A program made the translations under genes and the position numbers. The notes under the pieces were generated by a model. It ran no database searches. It was given only the letters and a program-made list of their open reading frames with translations, and was not told where the DNA came from. Below, piece after piece: positions 10,554 through 20,859 of a stretch of DNA of 45,856 nt. Position 1 is the first letter of the stretch, and every line of letters starts with the position of its first letter. Where the stretch lies: contig PKTY01000317.1 of NCBI GenBank assembly GCA_002869725.1, positions 1 through 45,856 on the forward strand, given 5' to 3'. The stretch is from Desulfuromonas sp. (GTDB lineage Bacteria > Desulfobacterota > Desulfuromonadia > Desulfuromonadales > BM103).

Positions 10554-12068
10554 TCACAACCGCCGCCGGGTCTGCCAGAGCCACAGAAGACTGACCAGTA
10601 CAAACAGCAGCGGGATCGCATCACCGGTTCGGGCATAGAAGCCGGGAGAAGCACCGAGACCGACCCGGCTGGACAGAACGGCTTCTTCAAACAGCGCCGT
10701 TCGTCGAGTGATTTCTCCAGACGGGGCGATAAAAGCCGAGATCCCGGTGTTGGCCGCCCGCGCCACCCAGACCCGGTTCTCGATGGCCCGAAAGCGAGCC
10801 ATGGCGAGATGCTGCTCCGGAGCCGAGGACCGACCGAACCAGGCATCGTTGGTGATATTGACCAGCAGATCGCTCCCCTGGCGCACATAGCTTCTGGCCA
10901 ATTCCGGAAAAATCACCTCATAGCAGATCAGCACCCCGAGTTGATGACTACCTAGGGGCAGCGGCCTGATTTCTCCGGGAGAAAAATCGCCGATACCGAC
11001 CACCAACTTATCGACAAACGGCAGCAGCCAATCGAGTGGTACATATTCACCGAAGGGGACCAGGTGGATCTTGTCGCTGCGGCCGGTCAGACGCCCGCGA
11101 CTGTCAAGAAGAAAGGCGCTATTGAGAAAGCGTATCTGCCCATCGGCCTGCCGATAGGCCGGGCTGCCAAACAGCAGCGAGCTGCCGCTCTCAATCGCCA
11201 GGCTGTCGACCTGTCGACTCAGGGGACCGCCATCCTGGTAGTAGAAAGGGGTCGCCGCTTCCGGCCAGACCAACAGATCGCTGCCCCCCGCCGTCACTAC
11301 CGATCGGGACAGCCGCTTATAGTTGTCGAGAGTCTGCTGCAGAAAGGCCGGGCTCCATTTCAAGTCCTGAGGGACATTCCCCTGCACCAGCCCGACATTG
11401 AGAGAAGGGCGTTCGACCGGCTTTTCGGTGAGACGCCAATGACCGTAGCCGAGATTGGCAGCCAGCAGCAGACCGAACACCAACATGGCAATAATCGGAG
11501 CCCTCTGGCCCTGCGCATCTCGCAGGGCCAGCCAGCACTCTGCAACAACCGTATTGCTCAGGATCAGCAGGTAGCCAATACCATAGACGCCGAACAGATC
11601 GGCCGACTGAATCACCGGCAGCCACGCCTGCTGGGAATAACCAAGGCTCGCCCAGGGAAAACCGGTCAGCACAATCGCTCTGAGCAATTCCAGAGCCACC
11701 CACAGCACCGGCAGGGTCAGGACGTAAGAGTAGCCGCATACTTCGCGCAACCGGCAGGCGCCCCAGGTGGCGCATCCCCAGAACAGAGCCAGATAGGCGA
11801 CCAGCAGCAGATAGGCCGCCAGCGACACCACCAACGGCAGTCGCCCGTAGGTGGTCATCACGATATTGAGCCAGTAGAGAACTGCGGCGAAGAAGAAAAA
11901 ACCAGCGACAAAACCGCTCTTGAACGGCCGGTGGCGCATGACCACGACCAACGGGGCCAGCCCGAACCAGGCCAACAGCGGCAGGTCGGGGGCGGGGAAG
12001 GCCATTGCCGTGAGCAGGCCGGCGAGGGCTGCCGGGACAAGCAGAGCGAAGGGAGGCAGTCGGCGCAT
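10554..12068 (-). CDS. lnt: apolipoprotein N-acyltransferase
   Basis: Multiple TM segments plus nitrilase-like domain (LLVWPEAATPF, LVPFGEYVPL, GVLICYEVIFPELAR, NITNDAWFG). Confidence 0.95.
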   Translation of the reverse strand: MRRLPPFALLVPAALAGLLTAMAFPAPDLPLLAWFGLAPLVVVMRHRPFKSGFVAGFFFFAAVLYWLNIVMTTYGRLPLVVSLAAYLLLVAYLALFWGCATWGACRLREVCGYSYVLTLPVLWVALELLRAIVLTGFPWASLGYSQQAWLPVIQSADLFGVYGIGYLLILSNTVVAECWLALRDAQGQRAPIIAMLVFGLLLAANLGYGHWRLTEKPVERPSLNVGLVQGNVPQDLKWSPAFLQQTLDNYKRLSRSVVTAGGSDLLVWPEAATPFYYQDGGPLSRQVDSLAIESGSSLLFGSPAYRQADGQIRFLNSAFLLDSRGRLTGRSDKIHLVPFGEYVPLDWLLPFVDKLVVGIGDFSPGEIRPLPLGSHQLGVLICYEVIFPELARSYVRQGSDLLVNITNDAWFGRSSAPEQHLAMARFRAIENRVWVARAANTGISAFIAPSGEITRRTALFEEAVLSSRVGLGASPGFYARTGDAIPLLFVLVSLLWLWQTRRRL

Positions 12069-12073
12069 AGGCG

Positions 12074-12931
12074 CTAACTGGTTCCGGAGCTATCAGCGGC
12101 CTGCTCTCTCCAGACCCGCACCTTGCGCACCTTGCGTTCGTCCGATTCGACCACCATCAAGGACAAACCACCCGCCTGGACCGTCTCTCCGGCTTTCGGC
12201 ACATGGCCCAGCAGGTGAAACAGGTAACCACCGACCGTATCGAACTTCTCTCTGGCAATCTCTATACCGAAAAATTCTTCAAGGTCTTCGACGTTGATGC
12301 GGGCATCGACCAGCAGTGATCCATCTTCCTGCGGCTGGGTCCAGTCTTCCTCGAGATCGTATTCATCCTGAATGTCGCCGACAATCTCCTCAAGCAGATC
12401 CTCGATGGTGATCAACCCGGATGTCCCACCATACTCATCGACGGCAATGGCGATATGCACCCGCTTGGTCCGAAAATCGACCAGCAACGCCTCGATGCGT
12501 TTGGTCTCGGGAATAAACTGCGGGGTGCGCATGACCTGGCCGAGCTGCAGGTCATCGAGACTTTCCCCCCAGTAGCGCAGCAGATCCTTGGCGTAAACTA
12601 CTCCGACAATGCGATCGGTGGTCCCCTCGAACACCGGGATCCTTGAATGTCCGGACTTTAGGATCAACTCAAGGATGTGGCGGGCGCCGCTCTCGACCGA
12701 GCAACAGACCATGTCCATACGCGGCACCATGACCTCCCGCACGACAGTGTCGCCGAACTCGAAGATCGACTGCAGCATATCGCCTTCGGCTTCGTTGAGT
12801 ATCCCTTGCTCCTCGGAACTGTTGATCGCTTCCTGCAACTCTTTCTCCGTGAGCGCACGGCGTTTGCCAGGGAGCAGACGTTTGAGGCTTTCGATCAGGG
12901 AACCCTGCTCCCCGTTGCTGTCATCATCCAC
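12074..12931 (-). CDS. CorC/HlyC-family CBS-domain protein with transporter-associated domain
   Basis: VMVPRMDMV...HSRIPVFEGTTDRIVGVVYAKDLL, DEYGGTSGLITIEDLLEEIVGDIQDEYD. Confidence 0.9.
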   Translation of the reverse strand: MDDDSNGEQGSLIESLKRLLPGKRRALTEKELQEAINSSEEQGILNEAEGDMLQSIFEFGDTVVREVMVPRMDMVCCSVESGARHILELILKSGHSRIPVFEGTTDRIVGVVYAKDLLRYWGESLDDLQLGQVMRTPQFIPETKRIEALLVDFRTKRVHIAIAVDEYGGTSGLITIEDLLEEIVGDIQDEYDLEEDWTQPQEDGSLLVDARINVEDLEEFFGIEIAREKFDTVGGYLFHLLGHVPKAGETVQAGGLSLMVVESDERKVRKVRVWREQAADSSGTS

Positions 12932-13014
12932 CTGCGAGCTACCTCCTTGCCATTAAAAAAGGATGGCGATACGTTATGCAACCCTCTCAGTGTGAGGTTT
13001 TATGCAAAAGCATT

Positions 13015-13470
13015 TTAAGAGACCATCTGGCTGCGCACCAGGGCGAACAACTCCTGTTCCCGTTGCTCCATAAGCCGGGCTTCCTCCTCGGTCCCCCGTT
13101 CATGGTCGTAACCAAGCAGATGCAGAATGCCATGCAGCAGCAGAAAACAGATCTCCTGGTCGACAGCGATCCCCGCCTCGGCCGCATCCCTGGCGGCAGT
13201 CTCCGCAGAAATCACCACATCACCGAGCAGATCGGGCTGGACACCGGCTCCCGCCCCTTCCTGCATGGCAAAGGAGATCACGTTGGTCGGCCGGTCCTTG
13301 CCGAGATAATCACGATTCAGTTCACGGATCTGTGCGTCGTCGACAATCAGCACCGACAAGCGCGCCTCAGGACATCCCGAGGCGCTTAAGATCGTCCGTG
13401 CTGCCTTTCGCAGCGGGCGTTTCAGCAGTCTGACTTTCCTTTGCTGGTTTTCGATCGCTATCTTCAGCAT
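13015..13470 (-). CDS. ybeY: endoribonuclease/rRNA maturation factor YbeY
   Basis: LNRDYLGKDRPTNVISFAMQEG and metal-binding HGILHLLGYDHE. Confidence 0.93.
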   Translation of the reverse strand: MLKIAIENQQRKVRLLKRPLRKAARTILSASGCPEARLSVLIVDDAQIRELNRDYLGKDRPTNVISFAMQEGAGAGVQPDLLGDVVISAETAARDAAEAGIAVDQEICFLLLHGILHLLGYDHERGTEEEARLMEQREQELFALVRSQMVS

Positions 13471-15736
13471 CTTTTTTTGAAAGCCTTTCCAGATTTCTTT
13501 CCTTGCTGACCGGCTCCGGGTAGTCGATACGGTGGTGGAAAATGCCGGCCAGAATCCGATTGAAGCTCTTGGCGATATTGTGCAGATCCTTGAGAGTCAG
13601 TTCGCATTCGTCGAGCTGACCATCGATGAAGATGTTGTTGATGATCTTTTGCACCATCCCCTGCACCCGGGCCTGAGTCGGATCAGTCAGGGTCCGGCTG
13701 GCCGCCTCGACAGCATCGGCCAGCATAATCAGCGCCGCCTCACGGGTCTGTGGTTTGGGCCCGGGGTAACGGTAGTCGCGCTCATCAACCTGTTGCACCC
13801 CCGGATCGGCCTTGCTCTTGGCCCGGTCGTAAAAGAACTTCATCAGGCTGGTGCCATGGTGTTGGCGAATGATGTCGATCTGCAGTTGGCCGAGACGGTG
13901 CTCACGCGCCATCTCCACCCCATCTTTGACATGGGCCATGAGGATCAGGGCACTCATCGAGGGTGCCAACTTGTCGTGACGATTCTCCTGGGCCCCAACA
14001 TTCTCGATGAAATAGAGCGGTTTTCTGATCTTGCCGACATCGTGATAGTAGGCGGCCACCAGCACGGTCAGAGAGTTGACGCCGATCGCCTCGGCCGCCG
14101 CCTCGGCTAGGTTGCCGACGATGATCGAATGGTGATAAGTCCCCGGAGCCTGCACCATCAGTTCGCGCAGCAGGGGGTTGTTCATGTTGGCCAGCTCCAG
14201 CAGCTTGAGATTGGTCGAATAGCGGAACAGCGATTCCACCAACGGGATAATCCCGATCACCATGACTGCCGTGATCATCCCCCCAGCCAGGCTCAGGCTA
14301 AGCTTGTAGACCAACTGAAGATCGAGCGGCTTGCTGGTCATCAGGTGCAGGGAAAAGACGATCAGGAAATTGAACAGCCCAACCCGCAGACCAGCCCGAT
14401 ACAGGGAAGATCGCTCGGCGAGGTGCTTGACCCAATGCGCGGCAGCCAGCCCACTGACCAGCGAGAAGACCAGAATGGTAAAACTGCCGCCAAACAGGAA
14501 TCCGGCAACGACAGCCGTCACCACGGCAAACACCATGGCGAATTCCGAATTCAGAACAATCCGCACCAGCATGGTGCCGACCGCAAAGGGGAAAGCATAG
14601 TAGTAAACACTCTGCTCAATGTAAGCGAACGTCGAGCCCAACGCCGCAGCAATCAGAATCGCCACCTTGAGCAGGACGACCAGCCCGACAAAGGTGCTGG
14701 ACAGAAACAGCAGGTCGCGATTGGACGGGCGGTACTTGCGTATATTGCTCACGGCAAAACGGTGACTAATGAACACCAGCAAGAACAGCGAACCGAGCAG
14801 GCCGAAGGCTTTGCGCCAGAAATCTTCAGGTTGTTCATCACGCTTGAGCGCATCAAGTTTCTGCGCCTGGCTGGCACTGATACGATCCCCCTCGCGAACG
14901 ATCATCTCACCCTTCTTGACCTGAGTCAGCACCGGCTGGACAGACTCTCGGGCGGTTTGCCTGCGCCGCTCGGTCTCGCTCTGGTTGAAGGAGATGTTCG
15001 GTCGTAACAGGGGGAGCAGCAGCTCTTCGAGAACCTGTCGCTGAGCCTGGGTCCAGTCATCCGCAGCCAGCTCCTGGCGAACCAGATCCTGGAGGTCACC
15101 AAGGCTGATCACCCTCGACTGTTCACTGTCAGCAACCTCCGTCTGGTTGTCGAGACTGCGGAAGACCACCCCGTGCAGGCGGTCGGCCTCGAACAGCTTG
15201 AGGTTGCCGGCCACCCGCTGCCGGTAGATCCGGTGCAGGATCTGTTCAACCTGGGACTGAATATCTGGACGCCGGACCAGCTCAAGCAGGGTTGAGAGCC
15301 GTCTGGCGCTGAACTTGAAACCGAGATTGGTCTCCAGTTCCGACAACAGCCTGGCCGGCTCCAGTCGGGCGGTTGCGTCGCGGGCCAGGTAATCGAACAG
15401 GGGAGTAATGCGCGCAGTGATGGTGCGGTGGGCCAATGGGTCGAAATCGTAGAGCAGCGGGACCGTCTCAACCGCCGCAACCTGCTTTTTCGCGGTCAGT
15501 TCATCGTCAGGAATCAGCAGATCGGAAGACGCCTTGATGTCCCGCGGGGCAATATCGCCGGCCGTGAAATCGACTGGAGTCAACGTCCCTTTCGGAACAA
15601 TGATGAAGGTCAACAGCAGGACCAGCAGTAACAGCAGCAGTGTGCGTTGCAGACGCTCATCATCCCCGCTCACCTCCCTCGGGGAAAAGAACGAGCGACT
15701 GGTGGTTGTCACCGTTTTTCTAGTCTCCTTGGTCAT
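13367..15736 (-). CDS. 7TM-HD family phosphohydrolase (PgpH-like, putative c-di-AMP phosphodiesterase)
   Basis: N-terminal extracellular domain, 7 TM region, HD domain APGTYHHSIIVGNLAEAAAEAIG...AAYYHDVGKIRKPLYFIEN; next to phoH and ybeY. Confidence 0.9.
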   Translation of the reverse strand: MTKETRKTVTTTSRSFFSPREVSGDDERLQRTLLLLLLVLLLTFIIVPKGTLTPVDFTAGDIAPRDIKASSDLLIPDDELTAKKQVAAVETVPLLYDFDPLAHRTITARITPLFDYLARDATARLEPARLLSELETNLGFKFSARRLSTLLELVRRPDIQSQVEQILHRIYRQRVAGNLKLFEADRLHGVVFRSLDNQTEVADSEQSRVISLGDLQDLVRQELAADDWTQAQRQVLEELLLPLLRPNISFNQSETERRRQTARESVQPVLTQVKKGEMIVREGDRISASQAQKLDALKRDEQPEDFWRKAFGLLGSLFLLVFISHRFAVSNIRKYRPSNRDLLFLSSTFVGLVVLLKVAILIAAALGSTFAYIEQSVYYYAFPFAVGTMLVRIVLNSEFAMVFAVVTAVVAGFLFGGSFTILVFSLVSGLAAAHWVKHLAERSSLYRAGLRVGLFNFLIVFSLHLMTSKPLDLQLVYKLSLSLAGGMITAVMVIGIIPLVESLFRYSTNLKLLELANMNNPLLRELMVQAPGTYHHSIIVGNLAEAAAEAIGVNSLTVLVAAYYHDVGKIRKPLYFIENVGAQENRHDKLAPSMSALILMAHVKDGVEMAREHRLGQLQIDIIRQHHGTSLMKFFYDRAKSKADPGVQQVDERDYRYPGPKPQTREAALIMLADAVEAASRTLTDPTQARVQGMVQKIINNIFIDGQLDECELTLKDLHNIAKSFNRILAGIFHHRIDYPEPVSKERNLERLSKKDAEDSDRKPAKESQTAETPAAKGSTDDLKRLGMS

Positions 15737-16719
15737 GAACTTGACGTCCGGATTCCCTCTGGCGAGCGACGATCATAGGCCTGGACAATCGACTGCACGA
15801 TGGGATGTCGCACCACATCGCGATCGGAAAAACGGACAAAACGCACCCCTTCGACCGTCGACAGGACGTCCATGGCATCGAGCAGTCCGGATGGCTTGTC
15901 GCGGGGCAGGTCAATCTGGGTGACATCTCCGGTAATTACCGCACGGCTACCAAACCCGAGGCGGGTCAGGAACATCTTCATCTGCTCGGTGGTGGTATTC
16001 TGCGCTTCATCGAGAATTACGAAAGCGTCGTTGAGAGTCCGGCCGCGCATGAAGGCGAGAGGAGCGACCTCGATAACCTGTTGATCGATCAGCGACTGGC
16101 CCTTTTCGAAGTCCATCAGGTCATAGAGAGCATCGTAGAGGGGACGCAGGTAAGGATTAACCTTCTCGGCAAGATCGCCAGGCAGGAACCCGAGCTTTTC
16201 ACCGGCCTCAACGGCAGGCCGAACCAGAACGATCCGCCGAATCTGCTTTTTGGCGAACATGGCCACGGCCATAGCCATGGCCAGATAGGTCTTGCCGGTA
16301 CCCGCCGGACCGATTCCGAACACCACATCCTTGTCGCGCATGGCGTCGACATAGGCCTTCTGAGCAAGGGACTTGGGGGCCACGGTCTTGCCACGGCTGG
16401 AGACCACCACAGTATCGAGGAACACGTCTTTGAGACTGGCAGTGATCTCGGAATGAAGAATCCGCCCAGCGTACTCAATGTCGGCCGAGCGTAGAGGAAA
16501 ACCGGCCGCCAGCAAGCTGGTGAGTTCATCGAGAATCCGACAGGTCAGTTCAACCTGCGAACCGGAGCCTTCGACCAGGGCCGTCCCCCCCTTGGAGCTG
16601 AGTCGGGCCCCGGTCAGACGTTCGATCTGGCGCAGGTGACGATTCTGCTGGCCGAACAAGGCATGGGCCAGAGCCGGATTGTCCGGCACGAAGTTTTGTT
16701 GCTGCAGGTTGTCGTCCAA
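15733..16719 (-). CDS. PhoH family ATPase
   Basis: GIGPAGTGKTYLAMAMAVAMF, VLVRPAVEAGEKLGFLPGDLAEKVNPYLRPLYDAL, FVILDEAQNTTTEQMKMFLTRLGFGSRAVITGDVTQIDLP. Confidence 0.95.
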   Translation of the reverse strand: MDDNLQQQNFVPDNPALAHALFGQQNRHLRQIERLTGARLSSKGGTALVEGSGSQVELTCRILDELTSLLAAGFPLRSADIEYAGRILHSEITASLKDVFLDTVVVSSRGKTVAPKSLAQKAYVDAMRDKDVVFGIGPAGTGKTYLAMAMAVAMFAKKQIRRIVLVRPAVEAGEKLGFLPGDLAEKVNPYLRPLYDALYDLMDFEKGQSLIDQQVIEVAPLAFMRGRTLNDAFVILDEAQNTTTEQMKMFLTRLGFGSRAVITGDVTQIDLPRDKPSGLLDAMDVLSTVEGVRFVRFSDRDVVRHPIVQSIVQAYDRRSPEGIRTSSS

Positions 16720-16826
16720 AAGGAAACCTTAAGATCATACGAGAGACTGCCGGCATAGATACCATCAAAGCCGTCGAGAAATCAATCCTGTTGACTATTG
16801 ACGCCCGTTCCAGACGGAAATAATGG

Positions 16827-16855
16827 CTTCCAATTTCAGGTCGATGTGCTATAAA
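16827..16855 (+). promoter_or_regulatory. candidate sigma70-type promoter for eno (-10 TATAAA, weak -35)
   Basis: TATAAA at 16850-16855 in the intergenic region 60 bp upstream of the eno ATG; -35 hexamer CTTCCA is weak. Confidence 0.35.
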
Positions 16856-16873
16856 AAAGAGCTCGACAGCTGA

Positions 16874-18202
<1,329 letters not shown>

Positions 18203-18238
18203 CGACCACCGACAGCAGCATCTACACGTTCTGACCGC

Positions 18239-18268
18239 AAGGCCCGCCGGATCTCCCCGGCGGGCCTT
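18239..18268. terminator. intrinsic-type hairpin, probably bidirectional, between convergent eno and zf-TFIIB genes
   Basis: AAGGCCCGCCGG-ATCTCC-CCGGCGGGCCTT, a perfect 12-bp stem between convergent genes. Confidence 0.8.
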
Positions 18269-18282
18269 GGCTTTGAGCGAGA

Positions 18283-18579
18283 CTATTCTTGCGAACGAAA
18301 CCAGCGGTCAAACCAGGTGCGATGATCCTTCTCGGAGAGAATCTTCAGATCGTTGGGCCCCAGCCACACCCCCCCGCACCCGGGGCACTTGTCGAGGGGA
18401 ACGTCCCGAAACTCCATCGGCTGGATCGGCTCGCCGCACTTCGGACAACGGTTTTTACAAAACTTACGGATCAACTTTTCGTGGGTCTGCTGCTGAATCC
18501 GCTCGATCAACGCCTTGTCCAGTTCATAAAAATACTGATTCTCCAAGGCTTTCTTGCGCTCTTCCCATGCATCCGCCAT
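18283..18579 (-). CDS. TFIIB-type zinc-finger domain protein, small
   Basis: CPKCGEPIQPMEFRDVPLDKCPGCGGVWLGPNDLKIL: paired CxxC zinc ribbon. Confidence 0.8.
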   Translation of the reverse strand: MADAWEERKKALENQYFYELDKALIERIQQQTHEKLIRKFCKNRCPKCGEPIQPMEFRDVPLDKCPGCGGVWLGPNDLKILSEKDHRTWFDRWFRSQE

Positions 18580-18658
18580 GACATCACCTCCCTGAAATCA
18601 CAAGCCTTTTATAGATTATAACCGGCCTTAGCGGGACATCAAGGGCGGAACAACCTTC

Positions 18659-19606
18659 TCAGCGATCGAAAAGTCTCAGTTGTCCAGCGCCATAGGCGGC
18701 CCCTTTGCCGATCCCGCACAGAGTCGCCAGAGCGACAATCCAGCCGAGCTGCGCATTATCGGGCCCTTCGACGGTCAGATGCCCGGTGACTCCGCCGACA
18801 GGGTCATGGTCTTCACCGAGCTGACGCCAATCGTGCCAGTTCCAGCCGGAGTCGACTTCAGCGACCCGGCTCGCAGCATCGAGCAACCAGCCGGCCTCAT
18901 CAGCCAGTTCCAAACCGCAACAGGCGTAGAGCAGGGAGCTTACCCGACGCAGCATAAACGGAAAAAGCTGAGTAAATTTTGGCGCCCGCAACAATCGCCC
19001 TCGGTGGAGAAGTCTTGCCGGCGTTATCACTTCGATACGGTATGCCCGGCCAGCAGGGAGGCAGTCCTCCAGCGCACTGTCAATCGTTACGATTTGCGGG
19101 GCCAGCGACTCAAGTGACATCTTCTGCCGCCAGAAGACGCGCTGCTGACCATCCTCGCCGACACTGGCCACCTCGGTCAATTCGAACAAGCCTTCGCCCC
19201 GCGCCAGACCGCTCCGACCGAGGTTCTGCAGACAGAGGATAAAATCAGCCATCAACTGGATGGCACTGCCGAAAAACAGGGTCTCGATAACAAGCCGATC
19301 TCCAGCTTCCAACTTCTGATCAGCGATGCCGTTTGGGTGAACGACAAAGCCGGGCGAAGGTTTCTGGAATCTTTTGACCGCAAACGGATCGGAACTTAGT
19401 GGCGGATCGAACAGGCGCCTCAAGCGCAGCTCAGGGTCCTCACCCCGTCCCACAAAACCCTGACGGGCCGCCATCATCAAAGGACGACGCAGTCGCAGCA
19501 GATCGCCTTGCAGCAAATCGCAGGGCGACAGAAAGTCGAGGGCGAACCGAACCCGACACAAGTCGGCAGAGTTCAGTGAGGGGGGCCAATCGTTCATCGT
19601 TCTCAT
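18659..19606 (-). CDS. Cas6-like RAMP-superfamily protein (putative CRISPR precrRNA-processing endoribonuclease family, orphan)
   Basis: C-terminal GGVTGHLTVEGPDNAQLGWIVALATLCGIGKGAAYGAGQLRLFD resembles the Cas6 C-terminal domain with glycine-rich loop (G-x-GKG..-xG-x-G); overall layout similar to Cas6 proteins; no CRISPR array seen in the window. Confidence 0.68.
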   Translation of the reverse strand: MRTMNDWPPSLNSADLCRVRFALDFLSPCDLLQGDLLRLRRPLMMAARQGFVGRGEDPELRLRRLFDPPLSSDPFAVKRFQKPSPGFVVHPNGIADQKLEAGDRLVIETLFFGSAIQLMADFILCLQNLGRSGLARGEGLFELTEVASVGEDGQQRVFWRQKMSLESLAPQIVTIDSALEDCLPAGRAYRIEVITPARLLHRGRLLRAPKFTQLFPFMLRRVSSLLYACCGLELADEAGWLLDAASRVAEVDSGWNWHDWRQLGEDHDPVGGVTGHLTVEGPDNAQLGWIVALATLCGIGKGAAYGAGQLRLFDR

Positions 19607-19634
19607 TGCGACACGACGCTGTTTCTGTTAGAGT
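19606..19634 (+). promoter_or_regulatory. candidate promoter for tgt (TTGCGA-N17-TAGAGT)
   Basis: Hexamers with 17-bp spacing in the divergent gap between the cas6-like gene and tgt. Confidence 0.35.
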
Positions 19635-19679
19635 CCCGACAGGTTATCCTGTCAGCCAACCATTCGATCGGTATTCACC

Positions 19680-20828
19680 TTGATGAACAATCAACCTTCA
19701 CCGCTCCGATTTGAGCTCCTCGCCAAGGATTCCTCATCCCGAGCCAGACGCGGCCGGGTTCATACAGTCAGCGGAACCATTGAAACGCCAATCTTCATGC
19801 CGGTCGGTACCCACGGGGCCCTCAAGGCGATGACTCCCGCCCAGGTCGATGAGGCCGGAGCCCAGATCATTCTGGCCAACACCTACCACCTCCACCTCAA
19901 ACCGGGGGAGGGTTTGGTCGACAAGGCTGGAGGACTGCACCGTTTCATGAACTGGGCAAAGCCGATCCTTACTGACAGCGGTGGATTTCAGGTCTTCTCC
20001 CTGCCCAGAAAAGAGATTACCGACGACGGGGTCTTTTTCAAACACGAAGTGAGCGGCGAGCGTATTTTTCTCGGGCCGAAGGAGGCGACCGTCATTCAAA
20101 ACCTCCTCGGAGCCGATATCATCATGGCCTTCGACGAGTGCATCCCCTACCCGGCCACCCATGACTACGCAGCGAAATCGATCCGTAAAACTTTGCGCTG
20201 GGCCGAGGCCTGTCTCAAGAATCACCAGCGCACGGATCTTCAGGCGCTGTTCGGCATCGTTCAGGGGAGTGTTTACGACGACCTGCGCCGGCAATGCGCC
20301 CAAGCGTTGACAGCCATGGACTTCCCGGGCTATGCGATAGGGGGCGTGAGCGTCGGTGAGGGGCTTGAACTGTTGAAGAAGGTCGTCAACGACACCGAAC
20401 CCTACCTGCCCGAGCACAAGCCCCGCTACCTGATGGGGGTCGGTCTGCCGGAGGATATTCTCGAAAGCATCGAGCGCGGCATGGACATGTTCGATTGCGT
20501 GATCCCGACCCGCTACGCACGGAGCGCAACCCTCTTTACCCGGCGCGGTAAAATCCGCCTCACCAATCGCCGTTACCGGCGCGATTTCTTCCCGGTCGAT
20601 CCAACCTGCGACTGTTACTGCTGCCGCAACTTTACCCGCGCCTACCTGCACCACCTCTACAACGCCAACGAAGTCCTCTCTGCAACCCTGGCAGCCATCC
20701 ACAACGTCCAGTTCTATCTGACGATGGTCGGTGGCGCCCGAACAGCCATCGAGCAGGGCGTCTATACTGAATTCAAACGCGACTTCCTCGACGAATACGG
20801 GCGCGACGACGGTCGTAGCGGAGATTGA
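19680..20828 (+). CDS. tgt: queuine/preQ1 tRNA-guanine transglycosylase
   Basis: TPIFMPVGTHGALKAMTP, LTDSGGFQVFSL, GGVSVGEG, and zinc motif CDCYCCRNFTRAYLHHL. Confidence 0.96.
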   Translation: MMNNQPSPLRFELLAKDSSSRARRGRVHTVSGTIETPIFMPVGTHGALKAMTPAQVDEAGAQIILANTYHLHLKPGEGLVDKAGGLHRFMNWAKPILTDSGGFQVFSLPRKEITDDGVFFKHEVSGERIFLGPKEATVIQNLLGADIIMAFDECIPYPATHDYAAKSIRKTLRWAEACLKNHQRTDLQALFGIVQGSVYDDLRRQCAQALTAMDFPGYAIGGVSVGEGLELLKKVVNDTEPYLPEHKPRYLMGVGLPEDILESIERGMDMFDCVIPTRYARSATLFTRRGKIRLTNRRYRRDFFPVDPTCDCYCCRNFTRAYLHHLYNANEVLSATLAAIHNVQFYLTMVGGARTAIEQGVYTEFKRDFLDEYGRDDGRSGD

Positions 20829-20859
20829 CGCTCCCGCAGTCGGCCGGCAGAATGGGGCC

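Noticed and set aside
10418-10888. Long frame 10346-10888 as a separate 180-aa protein
   Set aside because: Only its last 23 codons are real (prfB leader before the frameshift); the rest is out of frame over lnt.
11064-12077. 337-aa plus-strand ORF
   Set aside because: Antisense to lnt; Gln/Arg-rich composition typical of shadow ORFs.
13532-15007. Plus-strand ORFs of 192 and 292 aa opposite pgpH
   Set aside because: Antisense to a well-supported HD phosphohydrolase; no SD or domain signals.
18239-18268. Perfect inverted repeat considered as a mobile-element end
   Set aside because: Located between convergent genes with terminator geometry; no transposase or target duplication nearby.
18659-19606. 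Possible CRISPR array beside the Cas6-like gene
   Set aside because: Flanking sequence read on both sides (zf protein, eno, tgt); no regularly spaced direct repeats seen.
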